Origin: Paenibacillus sp.
GTDB taxonomy: Bacteria; Bacillota; Bacilli; Paenibacillales; Paenibacillaceae
NCBI GenBank assembly: GCA_017512705.1
Contig: JAFWEX010000022.1
Span: 1-64,000, forward strand
Length of the DNA stretch: 64,000 bases
Direction: 5' to 3'
Shown: piece after piece, positions 33,357 through 43,306 of the stretch
Numbering within the stretch: the stretch's first letter is position 1
Layout: each line of letters begins with the position of its first letter
The notes under the pieces: generated by a model
Databases searched by the model: none
What the model saw: the letters and a program-made list of their open reading frames with translations, nothing else
What the model was told of the DNA's origin: nothing
Translations under genes and position numbers: made by a program

Positions 33357-34430
33357 TCAGGCGTTATTAATAATCGTGTCCATCGTTGTGCGATCGAGGC
33401 CCTTCACAAGCTTCACGGTCAACTCTTTGGCTGCATCATAATCATCTGTATGAATAATGGAAGATGAGGTGTGAATATAACGTCCGCAAATACCAATTAC
33501 GGTAGAAGGTACACCAATACCACTTAAATGAACTTGACCTGCATCCGTTCCGCCCGGTGAAATGAAATATTGTGTCTTGATTTTGTGGGTGGAAGCAGTA
33601 TCCTTCACATACTCCACCATACCGCGATGCGTGAACATCCCCGGGTCAAAAATGCGAAGCAATGCGCCTTCACCGAGATGACCGAAGGACTGCTTATCTC
33701 CCGTCATGTCATTCGCCGCACTACAGTCCAACGCAAAGAAAATGTCAGGTTGGATAAGGTTGGCAGCTGTACGTGCTCCGCGTAACCCCAATTCCTCTTG
33801 AACCGTCGCACCCGAATAGAGCGTGTTAGGCAACTTCTCCTGATGCAATGCTTCCACCAGCTCAAGGGCTAGGCCAACACCGTATCGGTTATCCCAGGCC
33901 TTTGCCATGATTTTCTTAGGGTTGGCCATCGGTGTGAATTCGCAAATTGGCACAATCTGCATCCCGGGATGAATCCCCCACGACTCTGCCTCTGCACGAT
34001 CGTCAGCACCGATATCCAGATACATGGAATTCAGATCTACCGGTTTGCTGCGCTGGGATTCATCCAGCAAGTGAGTAGGGGTAGAGCCAACAACACCTGT
34101 AATACGCCGTTCGGGAGTAATGATCTGAAGACGTTGGGACAGCACCGCCTGGCTCCACCATCCACCTAGTGGACGAAATTTAATCATACCCGTTTCCGTA
34201 ATCCCTGTTGTCATAAAACCGACTTCATCAAAATGACCGGCGACCATGATCTTCGGGCCAGATTCATCTCCGCGCAAAACACCAAAGAGACTGCCCAGAC
34301 GATCCTGTACAAATTCATTGGTATACATGGACATCTGTTCTTTCATCCATCCGCGCAATTCGCGTTCAAAGCCGGAAGCGGACGGGAATTCCGTTAACGT
34401 TCGGAACATATTCAGCGTTTTTTCATTCAT
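33357..34430 (-). CDS. M42-family metallo-aminopeptidase
   Basis: A 357-residue enzyme of the M42 family (glutamyl or deblocking aminopeptidase and related endoglucanase-like peptidases), usually forming large dodecamers. Two-metal ligands lie in VAGHFDEVGFM, AKAWDNRYGVGLALEL, QEELGLRGARTAAN, FALDCSAAND and GRYIHTSSSI. GAGGAG precedes the ATG at 34430. It appears monocistronic. Confidence 0.93.
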   Translation of the reverse strand: MNEKTLNMFRTLTEFPSASGFERELRGWMKEQMSMYTNEFVQDRLGSLFGVLRGDESGPKIMVAGHFDEVGFMTTGITETGMIKFRPLGGWWSQAVLSQRLQIITPERRITGVVGSTPTHLLDESQRSKPVDLNSMYLDIGADDRAEAESWGIHPGMQIVPICEFTPMANPKKIMAKAWDNRYGVGLALELVEALHQEKLPNTLYSGATVQEELGLRGARTAANLIQPDIFFALDCSAANDMTGDKQSFGHLGEGALLRIFDPGMFTHRGMVEYVKDTASTHKIKTQYFISPGGTDAGQVHLSGIGVPSTVIGICGRYIHTSSSIIHTDDYDAAKELTVKLVKGLDRTTMDTIINNA

Positions 34431-35023
34431 GTGTCAACAACTCCTCTGTTCATATGTATAAATCAGGTCACAGTAGAACGGCTACTGATCTGGTGTCCTT
34501 TTGAGTTCAAAGGACTCATTATTAACCACTGGTCACATTATAGTATGAACCTTGTACAAGTGATTGTCCATGTTTATGTCACGTTTTTAAGGCATAATTT
34601 TTGATAAAAAGTTAGGATTTGTCATCTTTGCATCCGCTGTTGTCTCAATCATCAAGTCGTTCCCCTGAATAGATTATACAAGGGAGTCGTGTTCCTAAGA
34701 TCCAGACTCTTCTTTAAATAACGTTCAAGCGCATGGGAAGGAGTCGGGATATTCAATGAAGCCTCCTGAAGAGGGTCGTGAGAAGATGCTATTTATTGTT
34801 CTTTTTATTTTGCTCGTCATCATTCTTCTTTATTTATAACCACAAATAGTGTCAAAAATAGCGGCGTGAGCTCCTCTAATTTCGACTTACCTTCTCTTTG
34901 GAAACATATGCTGTTCCTCGCCGGATACATAACCTTCCCGATAATGACAAACAATGTATAGAAGTGATTCACACAGGCACTCAGCCGCAACTGAAATATT
35001 CAATATATAAGGAGGTTATATAC
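34431..35023. other. Intergenic region upstream of spoVAC
   Basis: About 590 bases. A 27-codon membrane ORF sits at 34756-34839. The frame of spoVAC extends upstream to 34898 but has no start with a ribosome binding site there. No clear SigG promoter (TGnATA with CATnnTA) was found, although TGTATA at about 34953 is a weak candidate for its -35. Confidence 0.45.
34756..34839 (+). CDS. Candidate 27-residue membrane peptide
   Basis: The ORF encodes MKPPEEGREKMLFIVLFILL ending VIILLYL: a charged head and one hydrophobic helix at the C-terminus. AAGGAG lies about 12 bases before the ATG, slightly far. It stands 185 bases before spoVAC and resembles other tiny sporulation membrane proteins in build only. 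Confidence 0.42.
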   Translation: MKPPEEGREKMLFIVLFILLVIILLYL

Positions 35024-35524
35024 TTGGCTGGTCCATCTTCAACTGGAAAGAAGAAAACCTCGTCCCTTTCTATGGATGAAAAAGAATATAAAAAGGTCGC
35101 TAAAAAGCACGAACCTTCACGTCCGATTCTCAAAAATTGCTTGAAGGCTTTCTTAGTGGGAGGAACCATCTGTTTAATCGGACAAGCCATTCAGGAAGCT
35201 TTTATGGCCGGAATGGACATGACTTCCAAAGAAGCAGCCAGTCCAACAGTAGCAGTTCTGATTTTGATCTCCGTTATTTTGACTTGTCTTGGTGTATACG
35301 ACAAGATTGCGCAGTGGGCGGGAGCGGGGACCGGTGTACCTGTGACTGGATTTGCGAATTCCATGTGCTCGGCTGCGCTGGAGCATCGTGCTGAAGGTCT
35401 GGTGCTTGGTGTTGGAGCGAGTATGTTTAAACTTGCGGGTTCTGTTATCGTATTCGGGGTCGTGGCAGCGTTCGTCATTGGGATCGTGTACGCGTTTCTT
35501 GGATTCGGAGGTGGTCATCTATGA
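35024..35524 (+). CDS. spoVAC: Stage V sporulation protein AC
   Basis: A 166-residue membrane protein of the SpoVA channel that loads dipicolinic acid into the forespore and releases it on germination. After a basic N-terminus come about four to five helices, with FLVGGTICLIGQAIQEAF and GAGTGVPVTGFANSM as family motifs. The TTG at 35024 is chosen because AAGGAGG lies eight bases upstream; earlier ATGs have no site. It overlaps spoVAD by four bases. Confidence 0.93.
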   Translation: MAGPSSTGKKKTSSLSMDEKEYKKVAKKHEPSRPILKNCLKAFLVGGTICLIGQAIQEAFMAGMDMTSKEAASPTVAVLILISVILTCLGVYDKIAQWAGAGTGVPVTGFANSMCSAALEHRAEGLVLGVGASMFKLAGSVIVFGVVAAFVIGIVYAFLGFGGGHL

Positions 35525-36537
35525 AACGGTTGGGCCGCCAGACATGGGAGTATGATCATCAGCCGCGAATTATAGGCAGAGCTGCTGTTGTAGGGCCGGA
35601 TGAAGGTAAGGGACCGTTATCTTCTGATTTTGATTATATCTATGACAATCTGGAGATCGGTGAGAAAACGTGGGAAAAAGCAGAGCGTAAACTTCTTGAA
35701 CAAGCCTCTCAGCTAGCATTGGTGAACGCGAATCTGACGAAGGAAGAACTGCATTACTTTGTTGGTGGAGATCTGATGAACCAGATTATTAGCAGTTCGT
35801 TTTCAGCCAGAAAGCTAGGGGCACCTTATTTGGGTGTGTTTGGAGCTTGTTCAACCTCCATGGAAACGTTAGCCCTGGCTTCCATGATTGTGGATTCTGG
35901 TGCCGGTGATTATGTGCTTGCCGGCACGGTAAGTCATAACTGCACGGTAGAGAAGCAGTTTCGTTATCCGACGGAATATGGTTCTCAGAAGCCACCATAC
36001 GCACAATACACGGTCACCGGTTCCGGTTGTGGCATTATCTCCCGCACGGGTCAAGGCCCGGTTGTAGCTAAAGCAACGATAGGTCGGATTATGGATCTTG
36101 GGATCAAAGACCCGTTCAATATGGGGGCAGCGATGGCACCGGCAGCGGCAGACACGATTATTTCCCATTTCAGAGATACGGGACTGGAGCCAGGATATTA
36201 TGATCTCATTGTGACAGGGGATCTGGCATCTGTCGGTTTGCCTATTACCAAGGAACTCTTGCATAAAGAGGGTATTCCAATGGAGCAGACAGTGTTCAAC
36301 GATTGCGGGCTGATGATCTATGATCGTGAGAAGCAACCACAGGTCGTTGCTGGAGGAAGTGGCTGCGGGTGTTCGGCTACTGTTACTTATGGTCACATCC
36401 TGAACCGGATGCAAAAAGGTGAGCTGAAGCGAGTACTGGTTGTTGCAACAGGTGCATTGCTGTCTCCACTCTCATATCAGCAAGGTGAGAGCATCCCGTG
36501 TATTGCACATGCGGTAGCTATTGAACAGGAGGAATAG
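35521..36537 (+). CDS. spoVAD: Stage V sporulation protein AD
   Basis: A 338-residue thiolase-fold protein that binds dipicolinic acid on the forespore membrane side. It has PRIIGRAAVVGPDEGKGPL, FVGGDLMNQIISSSFSAR, GVFGACSTSMETLALA with the Cys at the thiolase position, and GDLASVGLPITKELL. The ATG overlaps the spoVAC stop (ATGA), indicating translational coupling. spoVAE follows after five bases. Confidence 0.95.
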   Translation: MKRLGRQTWEYDHQPRIIGRAAVVGPDEGKGPLSSDFDYIYDNLEIGEKTWEKAERKLLEQASQLALVNANLTKEELHYFVGGDLMNQIISSSFSARKLGAPYLGVFGACSTSMETLALASMIVDSGAGDYVLAGTVSHNCTVEKQFRYPTEYGSQKPPYAQYTVTGSGCGIISRTGQGPVVAKATIGRIMDLGIKDPFNMGAAMAPAAADTIISHFRDTGLEPGYYDLIVTGDLASVGLPITKELLHKEGIPMEQTVFNDCGLMIYDREKQPQVVAGGSGCGCSATVTYGHILNRMQKGELKRVLVVATGALLSPLSYQQGESIPCIAHAVAIEQEE

Positions 36538-36542
36538 AAAAG

Positions 36543-36893
36543 ATGCAATTTCTATGGGCTTTTATCGTTGGTGGTCTGATCTGTGTCATAGGACAGTTGT
36601 TGATGGATGGTGCGAAATTAACACCTGCACATACGATGAGTACACTTGTGGTTGCTGGAGCTGTCGCGGATGCATTTGGTCTATATGACCCACTGGTAAA
36701 GTTCGCTGGTGCAGGGGCATCGGTACCTATTACAAGCTTCGGTAATTCATTGGTACACGGCGCATTAACTGAACTGGAAAAAGAGGGATGGATCGGCGTC
36801 ATCACCGGGATTTTTGACCTGACAGCAGCAGGGATATCGTCAGCGATTATTTTTTCGTTTCTTGCAGCACTTGTTGTCCGGCCGAAAGGTTAA
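36543..36893 (+). CDS. spoVAE: Stage V sporulation protein AE
   Basis: A 116-residue membrane protein with about four helices, completing the C-AD-AE core of the SpoVA channel. Motifs are FIVGGLICVIGQLLMDG and GAGASVPITSFGNSLVHGA, closely parallel to those of SpoVAC. AGGAGG lies at the end of spoVAD. The unit ends at a terminator. spoVAA, AB and AF are not present here. Confidence 0.94.
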   Translation: MQFLWAFIVGGLICVIGQLLMDGAKLTPAHTMSTLVVAGAVADAFGLYDPLVKFAGAGASVPITSFGNSLVHGALTELEKEGWIGVITGIFDLTAAGISSAIIFSFLAALVVRPKG

Positions 36894-36912
36894 CTTTTAT
36901 AAAAATCAGTAA

Positions 36913-36945
36913 TAGCCTCGGATCAATATGATCTGGGGCTTTTTG
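36913..36945 (+). terminator. Terminator after spoVA operon
   Basis: AGCCTCGGATC and GATCTGGGGCT arms are followed by TTTTTG. Confidence 0.85.
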
Positions 36946-37077
36946 TCGTTTTCATAAGATAAATGTGTGAGTCTGACGACTGGAAACAAATTGTGACTTT
37001 CTCCGAGTGTACTCATGACCTTGGATCATGTACAATAAAAGGAAATCTGTATGCTTTTTTAGGAGGTTAGACCACAA

Positions 37078-38034
37078 ATGCCTGTGCGCAATGAGTCGAT
37101 CCAAATCATATCTGCAGTTCGTTCTAATCTGGAATCCTGCATTATGGGGAAGTCCTTTGAAATTCAACTTTTACTCACAGCTTTGCTTGCAGGCGGACAT
37201 GTTCTCATCGAAGATGTACCGGGAACGGGCAAAACACAGTTAATCAAAGCATTATCGAAATCCATGCGCGGTGAATACCGACGTATTCAATGTAATCCGG
37301 ATATTCTACCGAGTGATATTACGGGCGTCTCCGTTTTTCATCCGAAGGACGAGCGTTTCTATTTCCGCCCGGGTCCGGTCATGACTAATATATTGCTCGC
37401 AGACGAGATCAATCGCGCAACAACTAAAACGCAATCCGCACTGCTGGAAGTTATGGAAGAGCGCAGTGTAACCGTAGACGGTGACACCTATGATCTTCCC
37501 CATCCTTTTATGCTATGTGCAACACAGAATCCGATTGATTTTGAAGGAACATATACGCTGCCTGAAGCGCAGCTTGACCGTTTCATGTTGAAAATTAGTC
37601 TAGGATATCCTGATAAGGATATCGAAAAAACATTGCTCAAACAGCACCAATCCGGACAGCCAGTAGACCGATTGGAATCGGTAACCCATATGGATCAGAT
37701 TTCAGCAATTCAGCAGGAAATTAAGGAAGTTTTTATTGGAGATCCTGTGATGGATTATCTGCTGGATGTTGTTCGCCAAACGCGCAACCACCCATCCGTA
37801 CTGCTTGGCGCCAGCCCAAGAGCAGCGATATCCTTCATGATGGCTGTAAAAGCTTTTGCTTTCCTGCAGGAGAGAGACTATGTTCTGCCTGATGATGTGA
37901 AAACGATGGCTCCCTATGTGATATCACATCGTATCGTTCTTCGTCCTGAATCCAGACTGGACAGCATGAATTCAGAAGCAGTTCTGAACGCTGTATTACA
38001 GCAGGTTCGTGTACCTGTATCGATGGGGCAATAA
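37078..38034 (+). CDS. MoxR-family AAA+ ATPase
   Basis: A 318-residue chaperone-like ATPase. Walker A is EDVPGTGKTQL, Walker B is ILLADEINR, sensor 1 is LCATQNPIDFEGTYTLPEAQ, and LGASPRAAI is typical of MoxR. It probably assists assembly or activation of the DUF58 (von Willebrand-like) and transglutaminase proteins encoded next. AGGAGG lies 11 bases before the ATG. The three genes form one operon with almost no spacing. Confidence 0.93.
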   Translation: MPVRNESIQIISAVRSNLESCIMGKSFEIQLLLTALLAGGHVLIEDVPGTGKTQLIKALSKSMRGEYRRIQCNPDILPSDITGVSVFHPKDERFYFRPGPVMTNILLADEINRATTKTQSALLEVMEERSVTVDGDTYDLPHPFMLCATQNPIDFEGTYTLPEAQLDRFMLKISLGYPDKDIEKTLLKQHQSGQPVDRLESVTHMDQISAIQQEIKEVFIGDPVMDYLLDVVRQTRNHPSVLLGASPRAAISFMMAVKAFAFLQERDYVLPDDVKTMAPYVISHRIVLRPESRLDSMNSEAVLNAVLQQVRVPVSMGQ

Positions 38035-38037
38035 TTG

Positions 38038-39285
38038 ATGAGGCTGCTTTTGACTACAGTCAATCGAGGCCTGCGCCACCCTCGCGTATGGGGCATCGCA
38101 GTGGTGTGGATGTGCTGTCTAGCGTACGTATTGTTTCAGGGAGGAAAGACCTCGCTTATGCTCCTGTCCATGGTAACACTGCTCTGCGTGTACCTAGCCA
38201 TTGCTGGCTTCAGCGGAGTGAAACGGGCTCAGGGCGTACGCAGGCTCTCTTCCGGACAGGATCATGAAGAACTGCTTCATGCCGGTGATCAAGTTCAGGT
38301 GAAGCTTAGCTTGACCATTCCAGGATTTCTTCCGCTTCCTTATGTGGTTGTCCGTGAGATGCTGCATCGACATAATGGAGAATCGTGGTCTTTTAAGGAG
38401 AGTCTGATCCCGAGTATGCGGGGAACGGGTGAACTGTCCTTCCAGACTCCGCCGCTTGAGCGGGGAAAGTATGTTTTTTCGGAAACAGAATGTGCCAGTG
38501 AGGATATTTTTGGATTAATTGAACATCGAGGGACATTTCAGGCGAGCGGAGAGTTTCGTGTGTTACCTCGCACGGTGTTTATCCCTTATTGGCAACTGTA
38601 TGATCGCAAGTCACGTTTGTCAGGACCACAGACGGCTCTGACACGTTCACGCCGGGAAACAACCCAGATTAATGGTGTGCGTGACTATGTCTATGGGGAT
38701 CGTCTTTCAAGAATTCACTGGAACGCTACAGCCAAGACGGGCACTTGGAAATCGAAAGAGTTCGAGCATGAATCAGTACCCAAAACGGTTCTGGTTTTGG
38801 ATGCCATGGCAGGAAGCTATCCTCACGGAGAAGCGTTTGAACTGGCCGTGTCCACCACAGCCTCTCTTCTAGAGTATGGAACGAGAGAACGCATGGGGAT
38901 GGGGCTGTTAACCTTGGCTAAAAAATCCTCTTTTATGCCGCCGAGTGAAAGTTTGATGGAACGCCAAAAGATGATGCATCATCTAGTCGACGTTCAGCAC
39001 AATGGAGAGGACGCTTCACTGCTTCCCAGCGTGGAGAAAATAGCCCGTCAGTTTCCGCAGGGAGCCTATTTTGTCGTCATTTCCCCACAGAAAGACGAAA
39101 AAATACTGGAGCTGCTTCGCTGGGCAGATACGCGCGGCATGACTCCATGTCACATTTTGATTGATTCATCGGAATCCCGCCAAAGTAAGGAATGGAACGC
39201 CATGCTGCGTAGCAGGGGCACGAGATCATTCACCGTTGCTCACCTGCAAGAGCTTCCAACGGTTATGGGGGGAGGTTCGGTATGA
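38038..39285 (+). CDS. DUF58 domain membrane protein
   Basis: A 415-residue protein with two N-terminal helices (about 15-55) and a C-terminal cytoplasmic DUF58 region. The signature is RDYVYGDRLSRIHWNATAKT, followed by KSKEFEHE and VLVLDAMAGSYPHGEAFE, with a von Willebrand A-like end. Partner of the MoxR ATPase. The ATG at 38038 follows the moxR stop by three bases; no strong ribosome binding site is seen, so coupling with moxR is likely. It overlaps the next gene by four bases. Confidence 0.9.
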   Translation: MRLLLTTVNRGLRHPRVWGIAVVWMCCLAYVLFQGGKTSLMLLSMVTLLCVYLAIAGFSGVKRAQGVRRLSSGQDHEELLHAGDQVQVKLSLTIPGFLPLPYVVVREMLHRHNGESWSFKESLIPSMRGTGELSFQTPPLERGKYVFSETECASEDIFGLIEHRGTFQASGEFRVLPRTVFIPYWQLYDRKSRLSGPQTALTRSRRETTQINGVRDYVYGDRLSRIHWNATAKTGTWKSKEFEHESVPKTVLVLDAMAGSYPHGEAFELAVSTTASLLEYGTRERMGMGLLTLAKKSSFMPPSESLMERQKMMHHLVDVQHNGEDASLLPSVEKIARQFPQGAYFVVISPQKDEKILELLRWADTRGMTPCHILIDSSESRQSKEWNAMLRSRGTRSFTVAHLQELPTVMGGGSV

Positions 39286-41495
39286 ACGCCAGAAGAAATG
39301 AAGGCTTCGGATTAAAAAGATCATGGTATCATGCGGCATCCTTGCTCTGGATATTTCTCATTGCTCTGCAATGGTTATCGTTTACTCAGGAATCCTGGTA
39401 TACGGAGACGACTTCGCTGGTGTTGTGGACACTGGCAGCTATATGTATTTTGGAGGTTATCCTTCCCTTCAATGTGCTGTATCGAACGATCATCAAAGCC
39501 ATCGTGGTTTTGTATCTTTTGCATAAAACGTTAATTGAGTACAATGTGTACATTCCCTATGGCACGTTAACAGAGCGCACGGAGCAATTTATTCTGCATA
39601 TGCCTCCGTATATCTGGTTTTCTCTGTGTGCATGGGTGATGTTAGAGGCGGCGCTTCGCCTTGTGAACTCCACCCGCCGCATTCTTGTGTTTCTCGGAAT
39701 TAATATTATATCTATGGGTATTCTGGATTCTTTTACAGAGATTCCTCTCTGGGTTGAGATCGCCTGGGTGATGTTTGCAGGCATGGGCTGGCTTGTATGT
39801 CAGCACTTCCGTAATTATCAACTGCAGTACCCGCAGGGCTGGAAACGAATGATTCGGTATCCTTATAAAATACTGGCGAATATTGCTATCATTTTCTCAT
39901 TAATTATTGTTGCCAGTGTGAACATGCCGGAGATTCCACCAACCTTGACGGACCCGTACACAGCTTGGCGAAATTACACGGGAACATCTGCAAGTCAGCC
40001 AGGGAATGGAGTACTGGATATTCCTACGGCAACGGAGTCGGGATACAGCCGAGAGGACAATCAGCTTGGCGGAGGTTTTAACTTTGATTACACCCCTGTG
40101 ATGTCGATTACGACCAGTGATCGAAGCTACTGGCGCGGTGAAACGCGTTCTGAATATACGGGCACAGGCTGGGATGAACCTGGACGTTCATCTATGGATA
40201 ATGTAGGAGCCGGTGAGACACTGGAGAATGAACAGGCTGGTACGGTAAATACGAAAAAGATCACGCAGAAAGTGACGATGCTGAATGACACCGTGTATCC
40301 AATCTTGTTCGGAGCATATTCCATCTCTCAGATAAGTTCGGTAGACGGTGAAGAACGAGCGGATCGTATGCTTTGGAACGCCGAGCGTGCTGAGTTACAT
40401 GTGGTCACGTCGCGTCAGCAACCGCAGTATCCCAAGAGCTACGCCGTTGTCTCAGAAGTGCCGATTATCGTGGAGGATGAGCTTCGTACCAAGTCAGCTG
40501 AAGCACTTTATTCAAATAATCCCGCAGATGACCAATACTTGCAGTTACCGTCCCGCTTCCCTAAGCGGGTAGAGGATCTCGCTGCCGAAATTACAGCTTC
40601 CGCAGAAACACCGTATGAAAAAGTAGCATTACTGCAAAACTATTTACAACAAAACTTCAATTACACGAACAATCCGGATTTGTCCCGGAAAGTGAGTAAC
40701 GATTTTGTCGAGGGTTTCTTATTCGATATCCGTGAAGGGTACTGTGATTACTTTTCCACTGCGCTTGTAATGATGGCAAGGTCGGAAGGTATTCCAGCCA
40801 GATGGGTTAAGGGGTACGCTCCTGGACAGATGTCTCTGAATTCGGACATGCAGGCTCCACGTCAGCCCGGTGCACCAATTGAGACAACCTACACCGTGAC
40901 GAATGCAGATGCGCATTCATGGGCAGAAGTGTACTTTGGTGAGTATGGATGGATTCCGGTTGAGGCAACACCGGGTTTTGATATGCCCCTACTGACCGAA
41001 GCGCCAGATGTCCAGCCTGCTGATCAGACCGAGGATGAGCCGGAAGAAGAGCCAGTTCAAGAAGAAGAACAAACACCGGCTCCCGAGCAGACTACAGCTG
41101 CGATTCCAGGCTTTGTGATTTGGAGTGCAGCCGCTGTTATCGTACTGTGGATTGCTTACATGTTCTGGCGTAACCGTCTCTCCATGCGATTCTTGCTGCT
41201 TCGTCTGCGAACAGGCAGACCGCTGACACCTGAACAGAAGGTGCTGGCTGAGACAGAGCGCTGGATTCGTTATGCGAGAAGGCAAGGTTTGACTCGTAGT
41301 GGAGACGAAACGCTGCGTGAGTCTGTGACCCGGTGGAGTGAGCTCAGACCATCAGCTCGGACGACATTAGAAGAGCTACTTACGAAGTTTGAACAGACCC
41401 GCTACAGTCCAGCGACCGTAACCGCTGATGACTGGAAGGTTGTCTATCAGGCAGCCTTGAAGCTACGGAAGGAACTGAAAGCGGAACGGGCATAA
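39282..41495 (+). CDS. Transmembrane transglutaminase-like protein
   Basis: A 737-residue protein with about six N-terminal helices (to about residue 215), an extracellular transglutaminase-like core, a Glu/Pro/Gln-rich linker, one further helix (about 605-625) and a DUF4129-type cytoplasmic tail. The core has REGYCDYFSTALVMMARSEG (Cys), DAHSWAEVYFGEYGW (His) and VEATPGF, where Glu replaces the usual Asp. A cell-surface peptidase or cross-linking role is predicted. GGAGG precedes the ATG. Confidence 0.92.
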   Translation: MNARRNEGFGLKRSWYHAASLLWIFLIALQWLSFTQESWYTETTSLVLWTLAAICILEVILPFNVLYRTIIKAIVVLYLLHKTLIEYNVYIPYGTLTERTEQFILHMPPYIWFSLCAWVMLEAALRLVNSTRRILVFLGINIISMGILDSFTEIPLWVEIAWVMFAGMGWLVCQHFRNYQLQYPQGWKRMIRYPYKILANIAIIFSLIIVASVNMPEIPPTLTDPYTAWRNYTGTSASQPGNGVLDIPTATESGYSREDNQLGGGFNFDYTPVMSITTSDRSYWRGETRSEYTGTGWDEPGRSSMDNVGAGETLENEQAGTVNTKKITQKVTMLNDTVYPILFGAYSISQISSVDGEERADRMLWNAERAELHVVTSRQQPQYPKSYAVVSEVPIIVEDELRTKSAEALYSNNPADDQYLQLPSRFPKRVEDLAAEITASAETPYEKVALLQNYLQQNFNYTNNPDLSRKVSNDFVEGFLFDIREGYCDYFSTALVMMARSEGIPARWVKGYAPGQMSLNSDMQAPRQPGAPIETTYTVTNADAHSWAEVYFGEYGWIPVEATPGFDMPLLTEAPDVQPADQTEDEPEEEPVQEEEQTPAPEQTTAAIPGFVIWSAAAVIVLWIAYMFWRNRLSMRFLLLRLRTGRPLTPEQKVLAETERWIRYARRQGLTRSGDETLRESVTRWSELRPSARTTLEELLTKFEQTRYSPATVTADDWKVVYQAALKLRKELKAERA

Positions 41496-41516
41496 AGTGC
41501 AGCCCGTCCCGTTTTT
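41482..41516 (+). terminator. Terminator overlapping end of transglutaminase gene
   Basis: CGGAACGGGC and GCCCGTCCCG pair with one mismatch and are followed by TTTTTCC. The left arm lies inside the final codons. Confidence 0.75.
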
Positions 41517-41603
41517 CCTTTTTTATAATGATAAAAGGTGTTTTCATTTTCAGGAAAGACGGATTTGTGATATAGTGTGTCGTATGAAACTGAGGTGACT
41601 TCT

Positions 41604-42131
41604 TTGTTTAAAATGTTACTGCCCAAACTGCGCGTAGACACCGTTTTTGATATTGATTTAGAAGAACTATACGCTCAAGGCTATCGTGGAATTATAACTG
41701 ACCTGGATAATACGCTTGTTGGAGCTAAAGCACCTGATGCCACACCCGAATTGATAGAATGGTTCGCGCGTGTAAAAGAGGTGGGATTCAAGCTGATGAT
41801 TGTGTCCAATAACAATCTGAATCGCGTATCCCTGTTTGCAACTCCGCTGGATATCCAGTTTGTGCATAGTGCACGTAAACCATCCAATGTACCGTTTCGT
41901 AAAGCAATGAACATGATGGAGCTTACGCCCGAGAAAACCATTGTTGTAGGGGATCAGATGCTCACTGACGTTTATGGAGGGAACAGACTAGGTCTGTATA
42001 CAGTTCTGGTGCTGCCAATTGCCATAGGGGATGAGGGCTTTATGACCCGTTTCAATCGGAGAGTAGAACGAATTGCGCTGTCAAGTTTGCGTAAGAAAGG
42101 CTTATGGCTTGAGGAGGAAAAGAAGAAATGA
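41604..42131 (+). CDS. yqeG: YqeG-family HAD-IIIA phosphatase
   Basis: A 175-residue HAD hydrolase. It has the family start MFKMLLPKLRVDTVFDIDLE, the nucleophile motif GIITDLDNTLVG, the Thr/Ser motif MIVSNNN, and IVVGDQMLTDVYGGNRLGL with the metal-binding acids. The TTG at 41604 follows GAGGTGA at five bases. It begins the conserved yqe housekeeping block and overlaps yqeH by four bases. The substrate in Firmicutes is not established. Confidence 0.92.
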   Translation: MFKMLLPKLRVDTVFDIDLEELYAQGYRGIITDLDNTLVGAKAPDATPELIEWFARVKEVGFKLMIVSNNNLNRVSLFATPLDIQFVHSARKPSNVPFRKAMNMMELTPEKTIVVGDQMLTDVYGGNRLGLYTVLVLPIAIGDEGFMTRFNRRVERIALSSLRKKGLWLEEEKKK

Positions 42132-43255
42132 CAGAACCGCATAACGGCAACATTGCCGTAAGATGCAGTGGATGCGGCGTGAATCTGCAAACGGAAAATC
42201 CGGACTTGCCCGGATTTATTCCAGAGAAAGCACTTGACCGTGAACCGGTCATCTGCCAGCGTTGTTTCCGTATCAAAAATTATAATGAATCATCATCTGT
42301 CACGGTAGATCAGGACGAGTTTCTGGCACTGCTCAGCAAAATCGGGGATAAGGATGCGCTTGTCATTCATATCGTTGATTTGTTTGATTTTGATGGAAGT
42401 ATTATCTCCGGTTTGCAACGCTTCGTAGGTAACAACCCGGTGTTGCTTGCTGTGAACAAAACGGACTTGCTCCCTAAAGTAACCAACTGGAATAAGGTTC
42501 GGAATTGGGTACAAAAACAAGCCAAAGAACAGGGACTGCGTACAGTCGATGTGGTTCTATGCAGTGCGAAACAGAATCAAGGATTTGACCGTCTGCTCGA
42601 GCTTGTAGGTACGTATCGTGGAGATCGGGATGTGTACGTTGTCGGTGGAACCAATGTTGGTAAATCGACACTGATTAATCGCTTGATTCGAGACTACAGC
42701 GATCTGGAACAGGAACTGACAACCTCTCGCTATCCAGGAACGACGCTGGATATGGTGAACATTCCGCTAGATGATGGAAAATATATTATCGATACACCAG
42801 GAATTGTGTATCCATGGCGGTTCAGCGAGATCGTTTCACGTAAGGATCTGGCTGCCATTATGCCGGAGAAACCGCTTAAACCTGCGGTGTATCAATTGAA
42901 TTCTGGTCAAACGCTGTTCTTCGGTGGCATGGCCCGGTTTGATTTTATTGAAGGGGAGCGTCAATCGTTCACTTGCTTTATCAGCACGGCGTTAAACATT
43001 CACCGGACGAAGCTGGAGCGAGCGGACGACTTATACCGTGAACATCTGGGAGAATTGCTGTCACCGCCAACACGAGAAGACGCAGCGGAAATGCCAGAAT
43101 GGACTAGACATGAATTCCGGATCAAACGGGGCAGCCAGTCGGATGTCTTTATCTCTGGTCTGGGCTGGATCAAGGTTAACGGTGATAACGGTGCTTTGAT
43201 TGCAGTTCATGTTCCAAAAGGGATACGGGTACAGATTCGTCCTTCCTTGATCTAG
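42128..43255 (+). CDS. yqeH: Circularly permuted ribosome-biogenesis GTPase YqeH
   Basis: A 375-residue GTPase needed for 30S subunit assembly. An N-terminal zinc finger (CSGCGVNLQ and CQRCFRIKNY) precedes the permuted G motifs in the order VNKTDLLPK (G4), CSAKQNQGF (G5), GGTNVGKSTLIN (G1) and IDTPGIVYP (G3). The C-terminal domain resembles other nucleic-acid-binding regions of the family. GAGGAGG precedes the ATG. Confidence 0.95.
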   Translation: MTEPHNGNIAVRCSGCGVNLQTENPDLPGFIPEKALDREPVICQRCFRIKNYNESSSVTVDQDEFLALLSKIGDKDALVIHIVDLFDFDGSIISGLQRFVGNNPVLLAVNKTDLLPKVTNWNKVRNWVQKQAKEQGLRTVDVVLCSAKQNQGFDRLLELVGTYRGDRDVYVVGGTNVGKSTLINRLIRDYSDLEQELTTSRYPGTTLDMVNIPLDDGKYIIDTPGIVYPWRFSEIVSRKDLAAIMPEKPLKPAVYQLNSGQTLFFGGMARFDFIEGERQSFTCFISTALNIHRTKLERADDLYREHLGELLSPPTREDAAEMPEWTRHEFRIKRGSQSDVFISGLGWIKVNGDNGALIAVHVPKGIRVQIRPSLI

Positions 43256-43306
43256 TTGGAGTATAGGTTTGACATTCGAACAACGGATCAGATTGGAGGG
43301 GAGTCC

